A stretch of 64,000 bases of DNA from Paulinella micropora (GCA_019918135.1 WBZZ01001499.1:50995-114994), one strand, 5' to 3'; numbered from the stretch's first letter, positions 1 through 9,249 are shown. Program-made: numbers and translations. The notes: generated by a model not told the origin, from the sequence alone.

Positions 1-185
1 TCCATGTCTTTTCGGTGTTGCCTCTTCTTTTCTTCTTCAGCATCAACTCGTGCTTTTTTCTCTTTTTGGTCAATCTCATCAATCTTTTCGTATTTCTGCT
101 TTCTGAGTTTGTCTAAGTGGTCATTAATGGCGGTTCTAGTATTTTGCTCAATCTCTGACAGGCTCTGGACTTTTCGCAAGTCTTC
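1..185 (-). CDS. Partial charged coiled-coil frame, in frame after the ATPase stop
   Basis: An open minus-strand frame runs off the left edge and encodes about 60 residues very rich in Lys, Glu, Arg and Gln, with heptad-like spacing that suggests a coiled coil. It lies in the same frame as the packaging ATPase and is separated from it by one TAG codon. No ATG opens it near that stop; the only Met codon is close to the window edge. It could be a C-terminal extension reached by readthrough, the tail of an ATPase broken by a nonsense change, or the start of a separate gene beyond the window. Function unknown. Confidence 0.4.
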
Positions 186-1016
186 CTAGTTTGTTTTTTT
201 CTTTGCTTTTGGTCTGCTCAAGTATTTCATAAAAAGTTTAACAATTTGAAGTGTGCTCATATCATTTGTTTTTTTACCGAAATTAAGATAATATGTTTTA
301 CCCTTCTGGATAATACATGGTTTCCCGCTTTTATTTCTATAAACCCGCGGTGGTCTTAATTTCTGTTTCTTCGCTTTCTTGACGACCATTCTATGCTTAA
401 TGGCTTCTGGCCGTAGGTCGTTCAAATACTGGCTTGACATAATCACCTTTGATTTATAGTGTCTGTTCTTTTTTAACAAATCACTTACGGACTTGTCTCT
501 TAATCCACTTCCTAAATCATCCAAAACAAAAACAACCTCTGGAGAAATATACTTACTTGGCCTTTCTTTCTTCTCACCTCCTTCTTCTTTTTTCTTTTCC
601 TTTCCGAAATAAAGAAATTGTGGCTTCTCTATTTCTTTTTTGTCCTGTTTTACTTCTCCTTCGTGTTGCTCGTCATGTCTGTTCAGTTTGTCTAACTCAT
701 AATCAATAACATTTACACCATCTGATTTAAGAAAGGTATATATAGCCATCGGGTTTCCCCTGTTCTTAAAGTGCTTAACCATTGCTTTATAAATGTAGTC
801 CTTGTGTATCGTTGAAGCAATAATTACAATACGGGTTTTTCTGTCTGTAGTCCGTTTCAGTATTTCAAAGAGTGCTGTCGTTTTACCGCTCTTCTTACGG
901 GCAAGCAAAAATATGTTAGCATACGGCTCATTGAATAATTTATAACCTTTTGCTTTTTTGTTTCCATCACCCTCTTGTTTTACTGGCTTCACCTTGACAT
1001 TATTAATCTTCATCAT
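186..1016 (-). CDS. FtsK/HerA-like genome-packaging ATPase (A32 type)
   Basis: About 276 residues. A Walker A motif, ARKKSGKTT, lies near residue 40, and a Walker B strand with acidic pair, VVFVLDDLGSG, near residue 165. A polar SSQYLNDL segment follows, where this family has a sensor. Such ATPases pump viral DNA into preformed capsids in Polintons, virophages and giant viruses. I chose the ATG at 1016 because the upstream ATG at 1046 would overlap the preceding gene, whereas 1016 leaves an 8-base gap. A Lys/Glu-rich insert separates the two Walker motifs. Neighbouring virion-type genes on the same strand fit a morphogenesis cluster. The frame ends at one TAG after which the same frame stays open. 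Confidence 0.85.
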   Translation of the reverse strand: MMKINNVKVKPVKQEGDGNKKAKGYKLFNEPYANIFLLARKKSGKTTALFEILKRTTDRKTRIVIIASTIHKDYIYKAMVKHFKNRGNPMAIYTFLKSDGVNVIDYELDKLNRHDEQHEGEVKQDKKEIEKPQFLYFGKEKKKEEGGEKKERPSKYISPEVVFVLDDLGSGLRDKSVSDLLKKNRHYKSKVIMSSQYLNDLRPEAIKHRMVVKKAKKQKLRPPRVYRNKSGKPCIIQKGKTYYLNFGKKTNDMSTLQIVKLFMKYLSRPKAKKKTN

Positions 1017-1024
1017 CTTATATA

Positions 1025-1387
1025 TTAAGCAACGAATTCCAAACACACAACAATTCGGCCTGCTAAATTTCCTGTGTCAATATTTCCGCTGTCAGTTTCA
1101 AGGACTTTAAATGTATATTGTCCGTCAGTCCATCCTACAACGCCCAAATTATAACCGAGATTTGAAATGTTTGCTGTGGTGCTGTCCGCAAATGTTCCAA
1201 TAATTCCAATTCTGTCCATATAAAGAATTCTGGTTTTGGTTTCGGTCTGGTCGTTCATATAGTGGATAAATTTTACATTCATTTTGGTGGGTGTGAATGA
1301 CATTTGAATATTTTTATTAAATGTTTTGCTTCCTCCAGCAAAATCATTGCTCAGAAAAATAATCTTTTGGTATTTATAGTCAGCCAT
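1025..1387 (-). CDS. Small hypothetical, probably virion protein
   Basis: A 120-residue protein with no motif I recognise. It is rich in Thr, Asn, Gly and aromatic residues and looks like a beta-rich soluble domain, with no signal peptide or membrane segment. It lies immediately upstream of the packaging ATPase with 8 bases between them, and downstream of the fibre and membrane genes on the same strand. That position suggests co-expression with morphogenesis genes. A minor structural role is inference from location only. Confidence 0.6.
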   Translation of the reverse strand: MADYKYQKIIFLSNDFAGGSKTFNKNIQMSFTPTKMNVKFIHYMNDQTETKTRILYMDRIGIIGTFADSTTANISNLGYNLGVVGWTDGQYTFKVLETDSGNIDTGNLAGRIVVCLEFVA

Positions 1388-1636
1388 GATGTACTCTATA
1401 TTAGTGCTAATAACTTTTTATTAATTAATATTTCTGCTCGGACTGCCTGCGACTTTTACTCACGGGTCAGTGAGAAAAAAAATGAGAGTTGTGCTTATTG
1501 TATAAAGCAAGGAATAGAAACCAAATTTAAATGTGTGTATAAACCTTTTAGTGATTGGTGTGTTAGTTTTGATGAAGCCCTGCCGTTAATCTGCGCCGGC
1601 GATAGTTCTTGGTATAAAATACATTTATACGAGTGC
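1388..1636. other. Intergenic, no supported gene
   Basis: AT-rich spacer between two minus-strand genes of the Polinton-like block. A plus-strand open frame crosses it, but it is antisense to the 120-residue gene and has no recognisable domain. The stretch immediately upstream of the gene starting at 1387 is TA-rich and could hold its promoter; I see no distinct motif. Confidence 0.5.
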
Positions 1637-1990
1637 TCACTTCTTTGAACTAGAAGGCGATGAAAGGCAAATGCCGATAAGCAATGTTAGGATTCCGACA
1701 TAAGTATTAGCAACCTCGCACGGCAAGTTCTTTTCAGATAGCCTCACGATACAAAGTGCTATAATGGCAACGATGATACCCATTTGAAATAAGTATTTAA
1801 TAAGTCGGCTGTCTGTCGGTCTGTTTTTTATACAACAACAATTCCAGTTATCTTCCAATTCGTGCTCTATTTTTTTTTCCTCAGTCTTTAGTTCTACTTC
1901 AAGAACACGAGACTTTAATTCTGGAGTTAGTTCGCCGTCTATTTCAATGACTGGCGGTGGTCTATGAAATCTAGTTGTATTATTTGACAT
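1637..1990 (-). CDS. Small membrane protein
   Basis: 117 residues. The first 70 or so are polar, with a Pro-rich start and a Lys/Glu-rich stretch. The C-terminal part has two hydrophobic segments, around YLFQMGIIVAIIALCIV and TYVGILTLLIGIC, so a membrane protein with two helices and a short Ser/Lys tail is likely. A CCC cluster precedes the first helix. Its ATG sits inside the last codons of the upstream fibre gene (11-base overlap), which implies coupled expression. Candidate roles are an internal-membrane or envelope protein of the virus; no family is recognised. Confidence 0.65.
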   Translation of the reverse strand: MSNNTTRFHRPPPVIEIDGELTPELKSRVLEVELKTEEKKIEHELEDNWNCCCIKNRPTDSRLIKYLFQMGIIVAIIALCIVRLSEKNLPCEVANTYVGILTLLIGICLSSPSSSKK

Positions 1991-4900
1991 TTGAAAAAAC
2001 GGCCACTCTGATTTCGGCTAGTTGGTTTGCTTGGTCTTGTAGTATATTCATAAGATTTTTATTTTCTTTTTCTAAATTATCTACCTTTTCTGATAATTGT
2101 TGAACCGATTTAATTAATGGTGCGATAAACTCGGAATAACCTATACCATAACCGACACCACCACTATCAACACATTTAACATCTTCTGGATTAACACTCA
2201 CGCCTTTCAATTCGTATTCTTTTCTTTGCTTTGGACACGGAACCATAATTGTTTCTTTTATAAAACCGCCAAAATCTAGCATATCCATTTCTGTTAGTAT
2301 CTCTTCTAATTCCTGTGCTATTAAGCCAGTCCTACATTTCTTTTTGTCATCAATCATACGATAGCAAACTGGATTTAGCTTATTAATAAAATCTAAGCCT
2401 AAGCATTCATTTATATCTTCTTTTTTTCTCCTGTCTGAATATTGAATTGGATTAGACAATACCCATAACTGACCATCGCTTGCTCTTAATGACATTAAAG
2501 CAGTATTTGAATTATTCTCCCATATGAACCCACTCGTTGAAGAACCATTCACTCTAAATCTAATAGCATAAGAAGTTAATCCTCCACCACCTCCTGCTGG
2601 TGCTGTTCCTCCACTTAATGATTTATTATTCCCAGACTGAGACATATAAATTCCCCAGTTTGAATCAGTAGCATCCCACATAAATATTCCTCTCGCATTC
2701 GTCCCGTCTGTTTGTCCTTGAATTGCTATTTTTGCCCCATTAGTTGATGCTGATGCCGTTGTTAGTGTGCCTGTGTATGTAATCCCCGCATTTGCCGTTA
2801 TTAATCCACTCGCAGTTAATGTTGTTGTTGATACACCAGCATTTGCCGTTATTAATACACTTGCGGTTGCGGTTGTTGTTGATATCCCCGCACTAGCCGT
2901 CATTAACCCTTTTGTCCATAAAGTCCCGTTTGCCCCATTTAATGACATCAACAATTGCTCTGCTGAATTTTCCCACACAAAACCATCCGCTGAAGCATTA
3001 CCACTCCTAAATCTTACAGCAAAGCCTGAAATATCGTTGCCTGCCACCGCTGTTCCTCCACCTAATGATTTACCAGCCCCCGGTTGAGCCATATAAATAC
3101 CCCATCCTGAGTTGTCTGTATCCCACAGAAATATACCCTGTCCATTTCCTCCATCTACTTTATTTTGAATAGATAACTTACAACCACCATCTGCTGTTAT
3201 TAATCCGCTCGCGGTTAGTGACGTCGTTGATATACCCGCGGTTGAAGTAATTGTTGTTCCCGTTATTGTTCCGCCATTTGTTATATTGTTTGAGTTCATA
3301 TCTAAGGCACCATAAAACCGCATACCGCCAGCATTGTTAAAACGGACAATGTCAGACGAAGCACTTTTATTATCCAAAAGTTTTGAAATATAAAGTCCTG
3401 CTCCTTTTACATCAAATGCTACATTCGTGAATACATAACCTCGTTGGTTCGCTGTTCCACTTGTAGCAGTATTTAGAGTAAATAAGAAATACTGATAATC
3501 ACCTGATGTCTGTGAAAAGAATATATCTCCTCCATTTTGGTTTAATATCCTCGCCCCATTATATGTTATATTTCCACCATTAGTGATAGTTTGATTATTA
3601 AAATCGGCATTGTTCGTTAAAGTTAGATATTTTATCGTAGTGCTTGCCCCATTAAATGTTTTACTTCCTGTTATGGTTTGGTCTGTTGTTAGTTTTACAT
3701 TTTGCCCGTCCAATGTGTCCGCATACCCTTTTGTCGCTCCGTCCGTCGCTAATGTCGGAGTTCCAAGGTTGGCTATTTTGCTACTATTACAATCTAGCCC
3801 CGAAGCATTTACCCAACCGACGATTACCCCATCAATAATAAAACTTATTTTTTTCGCCGAAATTTCAAAGTTGTAATATGTTGCAGTTTTCATATCCAAA
3901 CTAGCAATTGACCCGATATTACTGGTAGAATTGAAAACGATGAATGTGCCCTTTGTTGTTGAATTGATTGAATTTCCAGTTATTTCAACACCACTGCTAA
4001 ATGTCTTAATTCCTGCTATGGTTTGGTTTCCTGTTAGTTTCACATTTTGCCCGTCTAATGTATCCACATAACTTTTATTTGCTCCGTCCGTTGTTGCTGA
4101 TGGTGTGGCTAAGTTTGTTATTTTGTTGTTATTCAAAGATAGTGTAGTGTCAGTTGCGGTTATAATTAAAGTATTACCTGAATATAACTCAACATACGAA
4201 CCCGTTATTTGTATCGGATACCAAGTCGCTGTTGCTGTTTTTTGTGCTGCAATCATTCCTATTTTTGTATCAAAGGCTATGCCGATGCCGTCAAAAGTAG
4301 AAGGATTGGACGAACCACTTACTTCTAAAGTTGATGTAAAATTTTTATTCCCCGCTAGGGTTTGGTCTCCTGTTAGTTTAACCACCGAAGTATCAAGGAC
4401 AGAAACATCAACACCATCAACAAGATTAACATTTGTTATGCTTTGGCTTTTCATATCAATACCCGCACTAGCATTTATTACACTGCTAAATGTTTTAATT
4501 CCTCCTATGGTTTGGTCTCCTGTTAGTTTGACCACCGAACCATCAACTGCGAGATTAGCGAGATTAATTCCATTATATGTAGAAGCCCCTGAAATAGCAA
4601 AACCACCCATATTTAGTCCTCCCGTCATACTAGCAGTTCCGTCTAATCTAAGAAATGGTGGTGTGGTGTTTCTGCATTGCCCCGTGCTATTAATGAGTAA
4701 TTGGTTATCTGCTGGAAAGCCTGTTATTGTCACATCGCTATGTGAGTCTATACTTCCACTCGCTGACACCTTATTATTATTATCATTATGCTCAAATATC
4801 CATTCATCAACACCTTTGTCATTTAGTAAATTAACTCCTGTTATATTCTTCATTCCCATACTAATGTTGCCTGTTTCATCAACATTTATTGGAAATGTTT

Positions 4901-5393
4901 TATTGACCCAGTTTATTGAATTATATGTTAGATAACTATTCATTGCTATTGGTGTGGTTATATCCACATCTGAAAGTGTATCAATTGAACCAAGGGCTGT
5001 ATTCTTCCATTTGCCTTCTACATCGTTGTAAGTTAAGTATTGCCCGCTCGCTTGCGCAAATATGTTTGTATCTATCAAATTGTATAAACTGGTTTGGTGC
5101 GGATTGGAAGTATTGCTTCTGTGTTGAGTTGAGGCTTTGACTTCATCATTATCCCTTACTCGTTGCTCTGTGTAGTATAAACGGCTTCCTTCTTTGATAT
5201 CAGTAGTTGATTTGGTAGATAACCTTGTATCAAATCGTAAATCAGTATAGTAGAGGTTCAAAGGGTTTTCATCTTCTGGCACTCTGTCTGTATTTAAGCC
5301 TACTATGTTTGTGTTGGTTAAGTCTAAGTTAAGTATGTTTAGACTATCAACAGCCAACTCATTAAGGCCAAGTAATGATTTATATTGCGACAT
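1980..5393 (-). CDS. Fibre-like protein with C-terminal S74 chaperone domain
   Basis: A 1137-residue repetitive protein. A module close to VKLTGDQTIGGIKTF recurs many times and is joined by Asn/Thr/Gly-rich beta segments, as in trimeric tail fibres and receptor-binding spikes. The C-terminal 150 residues carry the hallmark of peptidase S74 intramolecular chaperones (SDRRKKEDI, then a GLIAQELEE segment) followed by a coiled coil. In known members this domain drives trimerisation and then cleaves itself off at the Ser-Asp of the SDRR motif; that residue pair is present. A host-attachment fibre is the best guess. It starts the minus-strand operon-like run, opposite a divergent plus-strand gene 62 bases away. 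Confidence 0.85.
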   Translation of the reverse strand: MSQYKSLLGLNELAVDSLNILNLDLTNTNIVGLNTDRVPEDENPLNLYYTDLRFDTRLSTKSTTDIKEGSRLYYTEQRVRDNDEVKASTQHRSNTSNPHQTSLYNLIDTNIFAQASGQYLTYNDVEGKWKNTALGSIDTLSDVDITTPIAMNSYLTYNSINWVNKTFPINVDETGNISMGMKNITGVNLLNDKGVDEWIFEHNDNNNKVSASGSIDSHSDVTITGFPADNQLLINSTGQCRNTTPPFLRLDGTASMTGGLNMGGFAISGASTYNGINLANLAVDGSVVKLTGDQTIGGIKTFSSVINASAGIDMKSQSITNVNLVDGVDVSVLDTSVVKLTGDQTLAGNKNFTSTLEVSGSSNPSTFDGIGIAFDTKIGMIAAQKTATATWYPIQITGSYVELYSGNTLIITATDTTLSLNNNKITNLATPSATTDGANKSYVDTLDGQNVKLTGNQTIAGIKTFSSGVEITGNSINSTTKGTFIVFNSTSNIGSIASLDMKTATYYNFEISAKKISFIIDGVIVGWVNASGLDCNSSKIANLGTPTLATDGATKGYADTLDGQNVKLTTDQTITGSKTFNGASTTIKYLTLTNNADFNNQTITNGGNITYNGARILNQNGGDIFFSQTSGDYQYFLFTLNTATSGTANQRGYVFTNVAFDVKGAGLYISKLLDNKSASSDIVRFNNAGGMRFYGALDMNSNNITNGGTITGTTITSTAGISTTSLTASGLITADGGCKLSIQNKVDGGNGQGIFLWDTDNSGWGIYMAQPGAGKSLGGGTAVAGNDISGFAVRFRSGNASADGFVWENSAEQLLMSLNGANGTLWTKGLMTASAGISTTTATASVLITANAGVSTTTLTASGLITANAGITYTGTLTTASASTNGAKIAIQGQTDGTNARGIFMWDATDSNWGIYMSQSGNNKSLSGGTAPAGGGGGLTSYAIRFRVNGSSTSGFIWENNSNTALMSLRASDGQLWVLSNPIQYSDRRKKEDINECLGLDFINKLNPVCYRMIDDKKKCRTGLIAQELEEILTEMDMLDFGGFIKETIMVPCPKQRKEYELKGVSVNPEDVKCVDSGGVGYGIGYSEFIAPLIKSVQQLSEKVDNLEKENKNLMNILQDQANQLAEIRVAVFSNVK

Positions 5394-5455
5394 TATATTA
5401 TTTATATATTTATTTATTTATTTAAAAATACTAAAATATAATAATCTTAGTATAA
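5394..5455. promoter_or_regulatory. Divergent AT-rich promoter region
   Basis: 62 bases of almost pure A/T, with repeated TTTATTTATT and TATAATAATC stretches, separate two genes that start back to back (minus from 5393, plus from 5456). A bidirectional promoter with TATA-like elements on each strand is the natural reading; no finer motif can be fixed from a single copy. Confidence 0.55.
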
Positions 5456-5980
5456 ATGCAGTCTCCCGAAGCAAGTCGTAAGAACTGGGGAAGTGCTGTG
5501 GAAGGAATAAAAGCAAAAGCGAAACAACGAAAAATGGAACATGCCAAAAAGGTTTTGGAACAATACCGAAATGCGGTCAAAAGTGAAGATGATGATATGG
5601 AACGATTGGCAGAGATAGAAAATAAAAATGTGGCTAACGATATCATTAATGAGAAGGACCAAGATGACACACCAGAGCAGAGCAGTGATAGTGAAAGTGA
5701 ATGTGATTTTACTGATATCATTGCTGAAAAGATGGCTAATATGAAAATCAAAAGAGCGAAAGCGGAAACTAAGAGAGAAAAGAAGAAGAGTAAGAAAGCA
5801 GAGCCTGAGCCAGAGAGTGAAGAAAGTGAAAGCGAAAGTAGCGAAGAAGAAGAACCGAAGCCAAAGAAAGGCAAAGGTAAGAAGTCTAGTAGTGTGAGTG
5901 TAAAAGTATATAATCAATCTTCTGGTGGTGGTAAGAAGGAAAAAAATAATGATGTATCGCGGATGTTTCTTAAGTTCTAA
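5456..5980 (+). CDS. Highly charged low-complexity protein
   Basis: 174 residues. The first half is helical and basic/acidic; the second half has long Ser/Glu runs followed by Lys-rich blocks (EEEEPKPKKGKGKK) and ends in VSRMFLKF. No enzyme motif. Such charged proteins are common in virus particles as DNA-binding or disordered adaptor proteins, but function is unknown. The gene diverges from the fibre gene. Its TAA overlaps, on the other strand, the TAG that closes the extended GIY-YIG reading frame, a compact tail-to-tail arrangement typical of viral genomes. Confidence 0.65.
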   Translation: MQSPEASRKNWGSAVEGIKAKAKQRKMEHAKKVLEQYRNAVKSEDDDMERLAEIENKNVANDIINEKDQDDTPEQSSDSESECDFTDIIAEKMANMKIKRAKAETKREKKKSKKAEPEPESEESESESSEEEEPKPKKGKGKKSSSVSVKVYNQSSGGGKKEKNNDVSRMFLKF

Positions 5981-6608
5981 AGTCCAAATGTAAATAATCC
6001 AATTAATCTATTAACTTTAAATTCTTGATGTCGTTTCGTTTTTACATGATGTGCTATATTTTTTTTCAAGTATCTTCCGCCACAATCACAATGAATATCA
6101 ATTTTGTTTTTTCTTTCCATTCATCCCTGTATTTATTTAATTTTTGTTTATTGTTTTCATAATAGTTTTGGACTTGTTTTCTTATTTTATCTCCTTTGAC
6201 TTCGTAATAATGTTTGTTGTACATAAGTGTTTCGTGTTTGTGCTCATTTCTATATTTAGTTTGATATTCAGTTATCTTATCTCTGTATTCCTCAAGATAT
6301 TCTTTTCTTGCTCTTCCAGCAATATTTTTATTTACACAATTTAATTCTCTAATTAACTCACCTTCTTTTTTATGTAATTCCATTTTGTTATTACAAGGAT
6401 ACAATTCAATTAATTCTATGTAAGCATCATCGTATTTTACAATTTCATAAGATGTCATATAAGGAGACTTTGAATTTAACCATCGTTTATAATCTATTTT
6501 ATGGCTATGTAGTCTTTTATATAATGGTTGAATAGTTGAGCCGATATAAATTTCATCTGTCTTGTAAGACCTTAATGAATAAATTTTCCCTTCCTTGTAA
6601 TCAGGCAT
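5977..6608 (-). pseudogene. GIY-YIG nuclease with C-terminal zinc finger, one frameshift
   Basis: The N-terminal domain has the family order: KIYSLRS (GIY), IYIGST (YIG), a catalytic-type Arg in LYKRLHSHK, a Glu in KKEGELIRE, and VNKNIAGR. A Lys/Tyr-rich helical linker follows. The uninterrupted frame ends at 6066. Shifting frame near 6110-6125, in an A-rich run, continues the protein with a Cys/His cluster (CDCGG, then HHVKTKRH) to a TAG at 5977. That TAG interlocks with the stop of the opposing gene, which supports the longer form as ancestral. GIY-YIG enzymes with such fingers are homing-type nucleases in viruses. The shift may be real decay or a sequencing error. A dead paralogue lies at 7680-8318. 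Confidence 0.75.
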
Positions 6609-6681
6609 TATCGTTTTATATCGTTTGTTATCGTTATATATAATATATAATAAAAATTTAAAATAGAATTAATTATATAAT

Positions 6682-6849
6682 ATGTCTGATTTAGACCATA
6701 AACATACAATTATTAATAACCAAAATCGTAATAGTCAATTAGAAGACACACCTACTGGAGAAGAAATTCAAAGAACAAAAGAAGAAGCCCTTGAAATACA
6801 CCACCAGAAAAAGAACCCGAAAATATGGAATACTATATGGGTTGATTAG
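6682..6849 (+). pseudogene. Short polar ORF, possible remnant of integrase N-terminus
   Basis: A 55-codon ORF begins at a good ATG after an AT-rich leader and ends at TAG 6847. It is polar (Asn, Gln, Glu, Lys rich) with an IHHQKKNP segment, and lies directly upstream of the integrase core but in a different frame. It could be the degraded N-terminal part of the integrase or a separate small peptide; I see no intact His/Cys zinc-binding domain. Confidence 0.35.
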
Positions 6850-7685
6850 ACCAAGTTTTCTTAGACTTAGCAGATATGAGTAAGATAAAAGATAAGAAAG
6901 GAAATAAAGGATATGCTTGGATGCTTGTTTGGATTGATTGTCATTCAAGATATTTAATCATCATTCCATTAAAAAATAAAACAGCGAAAGAAGTTCATTA
7001 TGCTTTGAAATCTATACCTTATAAACCTAAATCAATTACAACCGACAGCGGAGGAGAATATAAAGGTGCTACTCGTGATTATTTTATTCAAAATGGTATT
7101 AAGCACAATGTGGTTGAAGTAGGGGACCACAGAGCGCTAGCGGTTGTTGATAGAGTTATAAGGAGTATTAGAAGGTGGTTAGATTTATTATTTGAAACTA
7201 ATAGAAATTTTGACTGGGTAAGTTATATTCAAGACTTGGTTAATGCTTATAATCATAAAGTTCATAGGGGAATTCAGGCCAGACCGGTGGACGTCTTTGC
7301 TAGAAGAGACAAAAATAAACAGACTATCACTCGTGATAACCTTATTAATGAATTCAATGTCGGCGATAATGTAAGAAAGGAAAACAAACGGAATCTATTT
7401 TCCAAAGGAGGAAAGACTTTCAGCAAAATTATTTATAAAGTTAAAGGCCGTTCCGGATTTAAAATCATATTAAATAATGACGAGTTAGTAAGCCCGAGGG
7501 ATTTATTGAAAACAGATTTTACAAAACCTATTGATGAAGAGAAAGACATAAAACAACAAACAAAAGAAATTATAAAGGAAAAGAAAACAAAAGAATTGCT
7601 AAAGAGAGAAGAAATAGAACCAGAAAACAGATTGGAAGGAACACGTCAAAGAAAAAAGAAAGTCATTTTAGATTACGATTTATAA
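6846..7685 (+). pseudogene. rve-family (Polinton/retroviral-type) integrase, 5' damaged
   Basis: The integrase frame opens after a TGA at 6843. The first catalytic Asp appears to lie in FLDLADM, upstream of the first usable ATG at 6876, so the present ORF would lose it. The second Asp is in TTDSGGEY. The usual Glu is replaced by Asp in ALAVVDRVIRS. After the core come VHRGIQARPVDVF and a small SH3/chromo-like beta domain (GDNVRKENKR, then KGRSGFKIIL), then a Lys/Glu tail. Such enzymes insert Polinton-like elements into host DNA with short target duplications. The loss of the 5' end, with in-frame stops, suggests an inactive copy. The stop overlaps the end of the opposing GIY-YIG pseudogene. 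Confidence 0.8.
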
Positions 7686-8318
7686 ACCGAACACATTCAA
7701 TCCAATGAGATTATTAAAATGTTTGTCTGTTTTCTTATGACAAGATTTATGACTTGTTGAAATCATACATCCACATTCACATAATATTTTTTCCTTCGCT
7801 TTCTTATATAGTTTTTCTTTATTAATTTCTAAATAATTTTTTTTGTATTTCTTAATATATTATTTATTTAATTCACTATACACTTTCATTTTTTCAGTCA
7901 TTTTATCTTTATTTTTTAACCAGTAATCATTCCTATATTTTTTAACTCTCTCTTTGTTTTCTTCCATATATTGTTTTTTTCTTTTGATTGTTTCTCTCTT
8001 TATTTTCTTCATTCCACTCTTTTTTTGTTCTTCCTGCGATTTGTTTATTTACACAATTTTCACTCGCTCTAATTATTTCTCCTTCTCGCTTACAAAGTTC
8101 CATTTTATTATTACAAGGAAACATCTCAATAAGTTCAATGTAGTTGTCATCATCTTTTAAAATCTCGTGTGATGAAATATACCACTTGTTTGTTTTGAAA
8201 AGTGATCTGTGGTCATACAATCTTTTATGTAGTGGGTTTGTAGTAGAACCAATATATATATTTGGTCGGTCTGGTGTGAGCGGATAGCATAAATTTTTCC
8301 TTGCTTGTAGTCGGGCAT
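7680..8318 (-). pseudogene. Second GIY-YIG nuclease, inactivated
   Basis: Paralogue of the gene at 5977-6608 (same MPDYK start and the shared MFPCNNKMEL-type block). Three lesions are visible. Two extra bases in an (AT)n run near 8255-8262 shift the frame inside the YIG motif. A second shift falls in an A-rich run near 7970. A TAA lies in the linker near 7862. Past these, the frame still encodes a Cys/His cluster (CECGC, then CHKKTDKH) like the C-terminal finger of its paralogue. Its last codon interlocks with the integrase stop at 7683-7685. Two copies flanking the integrase suggest duplication or homing within the element. Confidence 0.75.
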
Positions 8319-8424
8319 TGTCCTTTTATGTCTTATTATGTCCTTAAACTTATGGAATTTACCACCACTCACCAGAAAAAGCATAAAAACTTCAAACACT
8401 TCTCACACCAACCACCTAGGGGCT

Positions 8425-8456
8425 CAGGTCAAAAAGCCCCCGTGTGGCTTTTTTAC
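8425..8456. terminator. Hairpin with A- and T-rich stem
   Basis: AAAAAGCC and GGCTTTTT form an 8-bp stem around a short loop in this stretch. It lies past the last virus-type gene, near the presumed right end of the Polinton-like element. Whether it acts as a transcription end or is part of the element's terminus cannot be told from one end. Confidence 0.3.
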
Positions 8457-8635
8457 ATGGACAACTTTTCTCTTTTTCGGCAAATTGGAGTTGGAAGAGG
8501 AAGACGAAAAAAGATCAATTTAATGATACATACTTTTTTCTTGTAGTGTGCTGTAGAAGGCTATTTGGTTGTTTTTGTTTCTTTGTATTTATTTTACGGG
8601 AAATCCATAGGAGGGGGTGCGACACACAAAACGAA

Positions 8636-8662
8636 GTCGTGGATTTTGCAAAAATTCACGAC
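8636..8662. repeat. Near-perfect 27-base palindrome
   Basis: GTCGTG and CACGAC pair at the ends, and ATTTT pairs with AAAAT towards the centre, with one mismatch. It sits between the Polinton-like block and the first (TAA)n array and could mark the element's edge. The left terminus is outside the window, so this cannot be confirmed as a terminal repeat. Confidence 0.45.
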
Positions 8663-8699
8663 GAGATTTTGTGTATCATCTACTCAATTGGCAGGAGAT

Positions 8700-8781
<82 letters not shown>
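8700..8781 (+). repeat. (TAA)n microsatellite flanked by inverted repeat tails
   Basis: About 27 TAA units. The left flank CAATTGGCAGGAGATACA is the inverted complement of the right flank TGTATCTCCTGCCAATTG. Two copies of the same short-repeat 3' tail therefore face each other across the array. Confidence 0.9.
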
Positions 8782-8783
<2 letters not shown>

Positions 8784-8953
8784 TATCTCCTGCCAATTGC
8801 TGAACCAAAAGGCCATGTGCATCCAGTCCTCCATTCCATAAGGAAAGTCTCCACACCAATCGGTGGAATAAAGGAAGTGACGGCATAGAACATTACTCTA
8901 GGAGCTTTATACCAATCAGCCCATTGAAAAGGACCAATGGCCTATGTACTCCC
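8782..8953 (-). mobile_element. Short interspersed repeat, type A, copy 1
   Basis: 172-base unit flanked by (TAA)n on both sides. Read on the minus strand it ends CAATTGGCAGGAGATAC followed by (ATT)n, a tail that resembles the 3' ends of the SINE and LINE in this region. No clear RNA polymerase III boxes are seen, so it may be a 5'-truncated LINE relative rather than a true SINE. Other copies: 9019-9190, 10654-10825 and 18234-18405. Confidence 0.75.
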
Positions 8954-9018
<65 letters not shown>

Positions 9019-9190
9019 GTGTATCTCCTGCCAATTGCTGAGCCAAAAGGCCATGTGCATCCAATCCTCCATTCCATAAGGAAAGTCTCCACACCAATCG
9101 GTGGAATAAAGGAAGTGACGGCATAGAACATTACTCTAGGAGCTTTATACCAATCAGCCCATGGAAGGAACCGATGGCCTATGTACTCCC
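9019..9190 (-). mobile_element. Short interspersed repeat, type A, copy 2
   Basis: Nearly identical to copy 1 over its full 172 bases, between (TAA)n arrays at about 8954-9018 and 9191-9249. Confidence 0.75.

Positions 9191-9249
<59 letters not shown>

Noticed and set aside
4105-4935. 276-residue plus-strand ORF
   Set aside because: Antisense to the repetitive fibre gene; repeats make it open.
5431-5917. Minus-strand ORFs of about 150 residues opposite 5456-5980
   Set aside because: Antisense shadows of a charged low-complexity gene; they read Ser/Phe-rich without domain.
8444-9131. ORFs encoding long poly-Asn, poly-Ile or poly-Leu
   Set aside because: They are translations of (TAA)n microsatellites in different frames.
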